This document shows, in pieces, positions 26,053-33,335 of a DNA stretch of 64,000 nucleotides. The notes beneath the pieces were generated by a model, which was not told where the DNA came from, made no database searches, and worked only from the letters and a program-made list of their open reading frames with translations. Both the position numbers and the translations under genes were made by a program. This DNA is from Myxococcales bacterium (GTDB lineage: Bacteria > Myxococcota_A > Polyangia > Haliangiales > Haliangiaceae), in NCBI GenBank assembly GCA_947483555.1, contig CANKMW010000045.1, positions 1 through 64,000 on the forward strand. Direction: 5' to 3'. Positions within the stretch are counted from its first letter, which is position 1, and each line of letters begins with the position of its first letter.

Positions 26053-27447
26053 ATGCGGTACCTCTATGGCGATTCGAGCGAGTCAGCGCTCGAGAACAAC
26101 TACCTGGCCTTTCTGCGCGACGCGATCGACTTCGGGGTCGTCGTGTTGTTGTCCGATCACGGCCTGACCCAGGCCCGCGAGCGGCGGACGGTTCACGATC
26201 GTTCCGCCGAGGAATCGGTGCGTGCGGTCGAGGCCTTCGGACGCACCGCGATGCAGCTCACCGAGCCGCTGGTCAAGGGCGAGACGCCGGTCAACCGGTG
26301 CGCGGCGTCGATCGCGGAGGCGATCGGCGACTCGGTCAAGCGCGAGGTCGGCCGGGTCAAGGCCGGGCAGGCGGTCGATCTCGAGCAGATCGTCGCCGAG
26401 CTACAACGGCTGCGCGAGAAGTGCGTGACCGCGCTCGGCGCGCTGCTCGCCACCCACGATCTGCCCGACGCCGACGAGTCGCTGACCGTGCAGTGGAACG
26501 GCACCGCCTACGAGGCCAAGATGGTGCAGCGGGTCGGGTTCGGGCTCGAGGTCACGATGGCGCTCGAGATCCCGGCGTCGTCGCTGTTCGCGCACGACCT
26601 GCGGGTCGAGAAGTTCGCCGAGCACGCCGAGGTTCACGCGCCCGAGACCGCGGGCTGGCTGAAGAAGGAGGTGAAGATGGTGCCGCACAAGCTCGGCCGC
26701 CATCACGTCACCCACGTGACCGTGGTGTCGGCCGGCGTGATCGTGCGCCTGCGGGCCGGACCTGAAGCCGGCGCCGCCGGGTTCGACATCACGGTGGCCC
26801 GCAACGGCGACGTCTCGGTGGAGCGCGCCGGCAGCAAGGACGGCGACGCCGAGTTCGCGACCGACGACCGCGATGTCAACTCGATGCGCGGGCTGACGGC
26901 GAAGGTCGAGGCCGCGCTCGACGGGCTCCGCGCGACGCGCGGCGCGCTGGTCGCCGCGACGCTCGACGGCAAGACGCTGGCGAGTCACGAGCAACCCGCG
27001 GTGCTGGTCGAGCGGCTGGTGGCGTCGATGGCGCCGGTGGTGCACGAGATCGCTCGCCACTCCTTGTCGCCGCGCGAGCTGGTCCTCAAGCGGTTGCTGG
27101 GTGGCGACCGTCGTGAGGAGATCTTCCTGTCGCGTGCCGAGCTGACCGCCAAGCTCGAGGTCTTGCCGATCGGGCTGCGGCGGGTCTTCGCACCGCTCGG
27201 CATCGTCGACACCACGGCGGTCGCGGCCAGGCCCGAGCCAGCGACCATGCCGCCGTCGCCGTCGCCGCCGTCGCCGCCGTCGCCGCCCTCGCCGCCGTCG
27301 CCGCCACCACCGCCACCGCCGACCCGGGTCTCGATCGCGGTCGCCGAGGCGGCCGTCGACGCCGCGTTGCGCGATCTCGACGAGGGCGAGCCGACCAACG
27401 TGGCCGTGTCCCCGCCCCGGCTGCCCACGCCGCCGCCGGTTCGTTAG
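26053..27447 (+). CDS. Conserved myxobacterial protein of unknown function
   Basis: ATG 26053, with AGGGGGTGG upstream, gives 464 residues; the frame remains open upstream of it only as a shadow of the divergent methyltransferase gene. The opening MRYLYGDSSESALENNYLAF is followed by a mostly helical region to about 140, an alpha/beta middle, and a helical part to about 390. A low-complexity Ser/Pro linker (about 397-420) leads to a short tail. No signal peptide, membrane helix or catalytic motif is seen. I do not know its function. Confidence 0.68.
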   Translation: MRYLYGDSSESALENNYLAFLRDAIDFGVVVLLSDHGLTQARERRTVHDRSAEESVRAVEAFGRTAMQLTEPLVKGETPVNRCAASIAEAIGDSVKREVGRVKAGQAVDLEQIVAELQRLREKCVTALGALLATHDLPDADESLTVQWNGTAYEAKMVQRVGFGLEVTMALEIPASSLFAHDLRVEKFAEHAEVHAPETAGWLKKEVKMVPHKLGRHHVTHVTVVSAGVIVRLRAGPEAGAAGFDITVARNGDVSVERAGSKDGDAEFATDDRDVNSMRGLTAKVEAALDGLRATRGALVAATLDGKTLASHEQPAVLVERLVASMAPVVHEIARHSLSPRELVLKRLLGGDRREEIFLSRAELTAKLEVLPIGLRRVFAPLGIVDTTAVAARPEPATMPPSPSPPSPPSPPSPPSPPPPPPPTRVSIAVAEAAVDAALRDLDEGEPTNVAVSPPRLPTPPPVR

Positions 27448-27787
27448 GAGTCGGTCGGGCGTAGACGTCGCGGAGCGGGGATCTGGTGATGCTCCCGCCC
27501 CGCCGTGCCGTGCGCCGCCGGCGCGGTGGGGCCTGCCCATCGCGACGGCGGCCTGCGCGCCGGGTCCTCGCTTGGGATGACCGCGCCCGGTACTGCCACC
27601 GCGGAGCTCGCGGATCGATCCACCCGGGCTGCCCTCCCGTGGAGCTGCGGACGTCGCGCTGTCCCACGTGGGCCGCGCTCGGGCGGGCGGCCCCACCACG
27701 CCTCCGTGCCCGCACCACCGCCGCTTCCGGATCCAGAGAGGTCCATCTCCGGATCGACACGGGTGCCAGGGTTTGATCGAATGGGGC
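27448..27787. other. Region without a supported gene
   Basis: These 340 bases separate a protein gene from an insertion-sequence remnant. Short open frames exist on both strands, but none has a protein-like composition, a start signal or a recognisable motif. Probably decayed sequence at the edge of the remnant. Confidence 0.5.
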
Positions 27788-27983
27788 ATGGCCAGAGTGA
27801 TTGCCGCCGGCGAGCATCCGCATTTCACGACGGTGAACAGCTTCCGCGCCACGCACCGCGAGGCGCTGGCCGGGCTGTTCCTGCTTCATCCAAGCGTACA
27901 ACGCGCAGATCGCCGTCGACGAGGGCCACCAGATCATCGTCGCGGCCCCGCTGAGCAACCAGGCGCCCGATGCGGAGCATCCC
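27788..27983 (+). pseudogene. IS1182-family transposase remnant (deleted and frameshifted)
   Basis: Two pieces of an IS1182-type transposase survive in different frames. At 27788-27890 the frame reads AAGEHPHFTTVNSFRATHRE followed by ALAGLF, matching the family segment around HPDFRTISDFR. At 27894-27983 another frame reads AYNAQIAVDEGHQIIVAAPL and then SNQAPDAEHP, the strongly conserved catalytic-core segment. Roughly 100-200 residues that normally lie between them are absent, as are both ends. It is a dead fossil and leaves no visible inverted repeats. Confidence 0.72.
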
Positions 27984-28045
27984 AGGACACCGGCCGCGGC
28001 GCGGATCCGCCGCCGCGCGGTCGAGGGATGAGGTACCTTGCGGCG

Positions 28046-29122
28046 ATGCGTGCTCCGGCAAGTGTCCTGGTTCTGGCCGCCGCGGCGTCGGCGGGTGCGT
28101 GCGGCGGCGGTGACGACGGCGGCCCCTGCGATCCGTCATCCGAGGCGTGCACCTTCGTCAAGGACGTCAGCACGGTGACGATCGGCGCTGGCGTCGAGGA
28201 CGAGGACACCTGCCAGAGCTGGACCCTGAACAACCCCACCGAGCTGTGGGTCAACAGCGTCACCGAGAGCAACGACGGCGCCTACCACCACGCCAACTGG
28301 TTCTTCGTCCCCGACAACCTGTATCCGCTGCCCGACGGCACCTGGTCGTGCAACGACCAGGGCTTCGTCGAGCTGACCGCGGCGGTGGTCGGCGGCTACC
28401 TGTTCGCGCTCAGCACCCAGTCGGCGGCCGAGACCCAGGCGCTGCCGGCGGGCAGCGCGATCCGGGTCCCGCCGTACAGCCGCATCGTCGGCTCCAGCCA
28501 CCTGCTCAACGCCAGCTCCGATCCGGTGACCACGACGATGCACCTGGAGATCCACACCATCCCGCTCGCGCAGGTCGAGGCCAAGATGGCCCCGGCGCGG
28601 GTCCAGTATCACGATCTCAACCTCGATCCGATGGCCCGTTCGTCGTTCACCGCCGAGTGCCTGTTCGACGCCGCCCACCAGACCCAGCTTGGCCGCCCGC
28701 TCGCATACCAGCTGCACTACGTGCTCTCGCACTACCACGGCCTCGGCGCGTACTCGCAGCTCGAGATCGCCGGCGGGCCCCGCGACGGCGAGGTGATCAT
28801 GCGCCACGACGGCTACGGCGAGAACTTCGGGGTCGCGCTCGATCCGCCGGTCGACCTGGCCGCGGCCGGGGCCCGCGGGTTGCGCTTCACCTGCGGCTTC
28901 AACAATCCACGCAGCGCCACCGTCGGCTGGGGCATCGGCGACCAGGAGATGTGCGTCGTCGCGCTGCAGGCCAAGACCGACCTGGGCTGGGACGGCGACG
29001 TCCGCCGCGGCACCGGCGCTCGCACCGGCACCGGTGTCAACGGCGAGCTCCAGTACGGCGGCCCGTGCGACCTGCTCGCCTTCGAGTGGGACTTCAACAA
29101 GGCCGGCGGTCCGCCGCGCTAG
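28046..29122 (+). CDS. Secreted copper type II monooxygenase-like lipoprotein (PHM/DBM family)
   Basis: ATG 28046 gives 358 residues with a lipobox (ASAGAC); ATG 28028 is an in-frame alternative. Two beta-sandwich halves carry all six copper ligands expected for peptidylglycine or dopamine-type monooxygenases. The first set is His81-His82 in YHHANWF and His170 in LEIHTIP. The second is His229/His231 in SHYHGLG and Met302 in GDQEMCVV. The spacing from the His-x-His to the Met (71 residues) equals that of mammalian PHM. The enzyme would hydroxylate a C-H bond using O2 and a reductant outside the cytoplasm; substrate unknown. A small lipoprotein gene follows 11 bases later. Confidence 0.72.
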   Translation: MRAPASVLVLAAAASAGACGGGDDGGPCDPSSEACTFVKDVSTVTIGAGVEDEDTCQSWTLNNPTELWVNSVTESNDGAYHHANWFFVPDNLYPLPDGTWSCNDQGFVELTAAVVGGYLFALSTQSAAETQALPAGSAIRVPPYSRIVGSSHLLNASSDPVTTTMHLEIHTIPLAQVEAKMAPARVQYHDLNLDPMARSSFTAECLFDAAHQTQLGRPLAYQLHYVLSHYHGLGAYSQLEIAGGPRDGEVIMRHDGYGENFGVALDPPVDLAAAGARGLRFTCGFNNPRSATVGWGIGDQEMCVVALQAKTDLGWDGDVRRGTGARTGTGVNGELQYGGPCDLLAFEWDFNKAGGPPR

Positions 29123-29133
29123 GATGCCCGTCG

Positions 29134-29445
29134 ATGCGCTCAGTCCGGACCAGGTTCCTCGGCTGCGTCGTGGTTGCCGCGCTGGCCTGTTCGTCGACCT
29201 CCGACGATCCGTTCACCGCCGACATGAAGATGATCTGCAACGCGGGCCGCGGCCACGATGAGCTCCCACCCGACATGCGCCGCCTCGAGGCCTTCAAGGA
29301 GATCGCAGCGAAGGTGAAGACCGCAGAGGCCGCGCGGCTCATGGCCGGCCTCATCGAGATCGCGCCCGACGGCAAGGCCGACTACCTGCGCGACGCCTTC
29401 ACCAGGGCCGGCATCAAGCGCTGCGCGTTCCTCGACGGCCGGTGA
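29134..29445 (+). CDS. Small secreted lipoprotein
   Basis: ATG 29134 gives 103 residues with a clear lipoprotein signal (VVVAALACSS) and a compact helical mature part that has two further cysteines (MICNAG and KRCAFLDG), possibly one disulfide. It lies 11 bases after the copper monooxygenase gene and is probably co-transcribed. The 3' end overlaps the convergent transposase gene by 32 bases. Function unknown. Confidence 0.6.
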   Translation: MRSVRTRFLGCVVVAALACSSTSDDPFTADMKMICNAGRGHDELPPDMRRLEAFKEIAAKVKTAEAARLMAGLIEIAPDGKADYLRDAFTRAGIKRCAFLDGR

Positions 29446-30139
29446 CCGGACCCGGGGTCTCGCGCAACCCGATCAGCGGATGCTCGCGCCAGCCGACGGT
29501 CATGAGCCATGACCGCGCGCCGCACACCGGCAGCGGCTGGTAGCGGTCGGGGATGACGAACCGCGCCGGGGCGTCGCGCCAGCCGTCGAAGAGGATGCCG
29601 GTCGAGTACGGATCGACCTGCGCCCGCCGCTGCGCCAGTCCGGAGTCGTCCTCGCGGTGCCGGCGCCAGTTGTTGAGCACGTACGCCAGCGCGCTGCGCA
29701 TCTGGCGCGGCGTGCGGAGCTGGACGGCGTGGTAGCGGGACGAGAACACCGCGCCGCGCCGTCCGCGGGCGGCGTTGAGATGGCGCGCCGCGGAGATCAT
29801 GAACGCCCGCATGCCGTTGGCCAGCGCTCGGCCGTCGTTTGCCTCGGCCAGCAGGTGGATGTGGCCACCCTGGATGCTGATGTGGACGATGCGAAAGTCG
29901 CGCCGGCCGATACACGCGGCGAGCGCCCGCTGCACCGCCGCGTACCCGGCGGCCCGCCGCAGTCGCCCGACGTCGCGGTGCACGCGCAACGTCACGTGTA
30001 CCGGGGTATGCCTCGACAGCGTCGGCCGCCGCTCGTGCGGCGAGCGCCCCTCCTGCTTGCGCGGCCGGCCGGCGCCGGGCCGCGCGCCGCCGTGGGTCCG
30101 CGACCTGAGGTCGATCTCGAGCTGACGCGTGGCATCCAT
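29414..30139 (-). CDS. REP-associated tyrosine transposase (RAYT, Y1/HUH family)
   Basis: A 241-residue Y1 transposase starting at ATG 30139. A basic N-terminal tail (GGARPGAGRPRKQ) is typical of the group. The HUH metal motif is HIHLLAE, and RYHAVQLRTPRQ is followed by the likely nucleophilic Tyr in LAYVLNNWRRH. About 60 residues after the Tyr region are lineage-specific. RAYTs are single-copy host-type genes that mobilise short palindromic REP elements. The gene has no flanking IS ends, so it is probably domesticated rather than part of an active IS200. Candidate substrates are the palindromes A-D in this window. Confidence 0.85.
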   Translation of the reverse strand: MDATRQLEIDLRSRTHGGARPGAGRPRKQEGRSPHERRPTLSRHTPVHVTLRVHRDVGRLRRAAGYAAVQRALAACIGRRDFRIVHISIQGGHIHLLAEANDGRALANGMRAFMISAARHLNAARGRRGAVFSSRYHAVQLRTPRQMRSALAYVLNNWRRHREDDSGLAQRRAQVDPYSTGILFDGWRDAPARFVIPDRYQPLPVCGARSWLMTVGWREHPLIGLRETPGPVTGRRGTRSA

Positions 30140-30152
30140 GACTTGAAATCAG

Positions 30153-30181
30153 CTTATATATTCGTTTTCGACCTTTGTCAA
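30153..30181 (-). promoter_or_regulatory. Near-consensus sigma-70 promoter for the RAYT gene
   Basis: On the minus strand TTGACA (30181-30176) is separated by exactly 17 bases from TATAAG (30158-30153). The region is strikingly AT-rich against its surroundings. The predicted transcript would begin only about 7 bases before the ATG at 30139, so the mRNA may be nearly leaderless, and no ribosome binding site is visible. Confidence 0.68.
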
Positions 30182-30198
30182 TCTGCGGCCATCGTGCG

Positions 30199-33100
30199 AT
30201 GCTGCGCGTCGTGCCGAAAGGGATCGCGCATGGCCCGTACGATCATCCGGTGACGCGCGCGCTGGCGCGGTCGATCGAGCAGATCGAGGCCCCGGTGCAG
30301 GTCGCGACCGAGCTGCTTCGCGATCACGATGTCGGCGCGGTCCTCGTCCGGCACCTGGCCGGGGAGATCGCCCGGCTCATCGCCGCCTTTCCTGCCGAGC
30401 AGCGCGTCGAGCTGGCAGTCGAGGCTGCCAACCGACTCCTCGAATCACTACCTGGCCTGGTCGCCGGCGAGACGGCCGAGGTCGATCCGGCTCCGTTCCT
30501 CGACAGCCACGTCGAGCCGCCGGCACGTCGCCTGGTCTCGGTGCACACCGGCGTCGCGCCGCCCCGGCCGCTGTCGCCGCTCGGGAGCTCGACGCTGTTC
30601 ACGCGCGGTCGCGGCGAGCCCGGTCTCGGTAGCGAGCTGGCGCGCGAGATCGGATGCGCCGATCGGATCGACGTTCTGATCGCGTTCATCACCACCGGCG
30701 GCGTGCGCGCGGTCCGCGACGCCCTCGAACAACTCGCGGCTCGCGCCGGTGCCGCCGAGGTGCCGCGACTCCGCGTCCTCACGACCACCTTCACCGGCAC
30801 CACCGAGGTCGAGGCGCTCGATGCCCTGGCCTCGCTGCCGGGCGCGGTGGTCAAGGTCTCCTACGACACCCGGCGGACCCGGCTCCACGCCAAGGCGTGG
30901 CTGTTCCACCGTGTCACCGGCCTCACCACCGCTTATGTCGGCTCCGCCAACCTCACCGCGACCGCCCTCGGCAGCGGTCACGAGTGGATGCTCAAGGTCT
31001 CGGCCGCCGATCTGCCGCACGTCGTGGACAAGTTCGCCGGCACGTTCGAGACCCTGTGGAACGACGACGAGTTCGAGGCCTACGATCCCGCCAACGATCT
31101 GCACCGCGCCCGCCTCGCCGCCGCGCTGCGGCGCGAGCGTGGCGCCGACGCGATCGTCCCGCTGACGTTCCTGACCCTGCGTCCCTATCCGTTCCAGGAC
31201 GCCATCCTCGACCGGCTGCGCGCCGAGCGCGAGGTGCTCGGTCATCGCCGCAACCTGGTGGTCGCCGCGACCGGCACTGGCAAGACCGTCATCGCGGCGT
31301 TCGACTACGAGCGAATCGCGACCGCGGCGCGCGTGCGTCCCCGCCTGCTGTTCATCGCGCATCGCCTCGAGATCCTCCAGCAGGCCATGGACACCTTCCG
31401 CCACGTGCTCCACGACGCGGCCTTCGGCGAGCTGCACGGTGGCGGTCACGAGGCGGTCCGCGGCGAGCACGTGTTCGCGACCATCCAGAGCGCCGCCGGG
31501 CTGTGCGCGCGCTTCCCGGCCGACCACTGGCGCCACGTCGTCGTCGACGAGTGTCATCACCTGCCGGCGGCCTCGTACCAGGCGGTGGTCGGGGCGCTGC
31601 AGCCCCACACCCTGGTCGGCCTGACCGCGACGCCCGAGCGCAGCGACGGCCGCTCGCTGCTCCCCGACTTCGACGGCCGCATCGCCGCCGAGCTGCGACT
31701 CTGGCATGCGATGGAGCAGCAGCTCCTGGTGCCGTTCGAGTACTACGGCCTCGCCGACGGCACCGATCTGCGCACCGTGCGCTGGACCCGGACCGGCTAC
31801 GACGCCGCCGCGCTGGCTGGGCTGTACACCGGCAACGAGGCCCGGGCGCGCCTCGTGCTCAAGCAGCTCGAGCGTCGGGTCGCCAACCTGCGCGACGTCC
31901 GCGGCCTCGGCTTCTGCGTCAGCGTCGAGCATGCCGAATTCATGGCGACGTTCTGCACCGCCGCCGGCGTGCCGTCACTCGCCCTGCACGGCGATTCTCC
32001 CGACCAGCTGCGGCGCGACGCGCCCGGTCGGCTTCGCGAGCGCGAGGTCAACCTCGTGTTCACGTGCGACCTCTACAACGAAGGCGTCGACCTGCCGTTC
32101 GTCGACGCGGTGCTGCTGCTCCGCCCGACGATGAGCGCCACGCTCTTCTTGCAGCAGCTCGGACGCGGCCTGCGGCTCCACCGCGACAAGTCCACCTGCC
32201 TGGTACTCGACTTCATCGGCCAGCACCGCGAGGAGTTCCGCTTCGACACCGTGCTTGCTGCGCTCACCGGACAGCCGCGCGCTCGGCTGGCGCAGGCGGT
32301 GCGCGACGGCTTTCCGTTCCTGCCCAGCGGCTGCAGCCTGTCGCTCGACGCCGTCGCCCGCGACCAGATCCTGGCGTCGCTGCGTCGCACGGTCGCCGGC
32401 GCGCAGCGGCTCGCCGCGGAGCTGCGGGAGTTGACGGCGGCCGGCGCCGGCGCGGTCGACCTCCCTCGGTTCCTGGCCGAGACCGGTCGCGATCTGGACG
32501 ACGTCTACAACGGCAGCCACGGATGGGCCACGATCGAGCGGCTCGCCGGGGTCGCCGCGCACGACGCTGACGCGGAGGCGCTGAGCCGGCGCCTTGGCCG
32601 CTTGCTCCACATCGACGAGCCGGCACGGTTGCGGGCCTATCGCCAGCTGGCGGAGGGCGGCGCGGCGCCACCCTGCGCAGATCTGGTCGCTGCCCGGCGC
32701 TGCGTCATGCTCGACGTTCAGCTCCACGAACGCGGTGTCATCCGCGCCGCCGACGCCGGGGTAGCGTACGTCACCCGGTTCCCGGCAGTTGCCGACGAGC
32801 TGCGAACGCTGACCACGGTCCTCGAGGACCAGGTCGCGGTCGCCGCCGACATCTATCCGGTCGACGAGTGGCCGCTGGCCCTGCACAGCCACTACGGCCG
32901 CCGCGAGATCCTCGTCGCGGTGGGGCATCTGGAGCCCGGGGACAAGGTCTCGATCCCGGTCGGTGGCGTGATGAAGGTGGGCGACTCGAAGCGCGAGCTC
33001 CTGTTCGTCACCCTCGACAAGTCGGGCGCCGACTTCTCCCCGACGACGCGCTACCGCGACTACGCCATCAGCCGTGACCGCTTCCACTGGGAGTCGCAGG

Positions 33101-33330
33101 GCGCGGCCAGCGTGACTCGCCCCAGCGGTCGCCGGTACATCGAGAGCCCGGGCAACGGCTGGTCGTTCCACCTGTTCGTGCGCACCGACCCGGACGCGGC
33201 GTATGCGTACGTCGGACCCGTCGTGTACGAGTCGCACGCGGGCGATCGCCCGATCGGGATCACCTGGCGCCTGGCCCACCCGCTCCGTGGTGGCCTGTTC
33301 GATCTCTACCGGACCCTGGCCCAGGGCTGA
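30199..33330 (+). CDS. PLD nuclease - SF2 helicase - DUF3427 fusion protein
   Basis: A 1043-residue protein from ATG 30199 (GTG 30211 is possible). Residues about 125-290 are a phospholipase-D-type nuclease domain with one HxK motif in TRLHAKAWLFHR followed by GSANLT. About 320-700 is a superfamily 2 helicase: ATGTGKT (Walker A), VVVDECHHL (motif II), GLTATPER (III) and QQLGRGLRLHR (VI). The C-terminal about 150 residues are DUF3427 (KRELLFVTLDKSGADFSPTT, then YAISRDRFHWESQ). This architecture is a type III-restriction-like DNA processing enzyme, often located in defence islands. Here it stands alone between a transposase and an unrelated operon. Confidence 0.88.
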   Translation: MLRVVPKGIAHGPYDHPVTRALARSIEQIEAPVQVATELLRDHDVGAVLVRHLAGEIARLIAAFPAEQRVELAVEAANRLLESLPGLVAGETAEVDPAPFLDSHVEPPARRLVSVHTGVAPPRPLSPLGSSTLFTRGRGEPGLGSELAREIGCADRIDVLIAFITTGGVRAVRDALEQLAARAGAAEVPRLRVLTTTFTGTTEVEALDALASLPGAVVKVSYDTRRTRLHAKAWLFHRVTGLTTAYVGSANLTATALGSGHEWMLKVSAADLPHVVDKFAGTFETLWNDDEFEAYDPANDLHRARLAAALRRERGADAIVPLTFLTLRPYPFQDAILDRLRAEREVLGHRRNLVVAATGTGKTVIAAFDYERIATAARVRPRLLFIAHRLEILQQAMDTFRHVLHDAAFGELHGGGHEAVRGEHVFATIQSAAGLCARFPADHWRHVVVDECHHLPAASYQAVVGALQPHTLVGLTATPERSDGRSLLPDFDGRIAAELRLWHAMEQQLLVPFEYYGLADGTDLRTVRWTRTGYDAAALAGLYTGNEARARLVLKQLERRVANLRDVRGLGFCVSVEHAEFMATFCTAAGVPSLALHGDSPDQLRRDAPGRLREREVNLVFTCDLYNEGVDLPFVDAVLLLRPTMSATLFLQQLGRGLRLHRDKSTCLVLDFIGQHREEFRFDTVLAALTGQPRARLAQAVRDGFPFLPSGCSLSLDAVARDQILASLRRTVAGAQRLAAELRELTAAGAGAVDLPRFLAETGRDLDDVYNGSHGWATIERLAGVAAHDADAEALSRRLGRLLHIDEPARLRAYRQLAEGGAAPPCADLVAARRCVMLDVQLHERGVIRAADAGVAYVTRFPAVADELRTLTTVLEDQVAVAADIYPVDEWPLALHSHYGRREILVAVGHLEPGDKVSIPVGGVMKVGDSKRELLFVTLDKSGADFSPTTRYRDYAISRDRFHWESQGAASVTRPSGRRYIESPGNGWSFHLFVRTDPDAAYAYVGPVVYESHAGDRPIGITWRLAHPLRGGLFDLYRTLAQG

Positions 33331-33335
33331 TCCGC

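Noticed and set aside
29414..30139. Intact IS200/IS605 element
   Set aside because: The gene matches RAYT rather than TnpA of IS200, there is no TnpB, and no hairpin ends were seen at its borders.
30199..33330. DISARM, Mokosh or a type III restriction system
   Set aside because: No methylase, DrmA/B, kinase or second subunit lies nearby, and the helicase is SF2 with DUF3427. Only a solitary candidate can be claimed.
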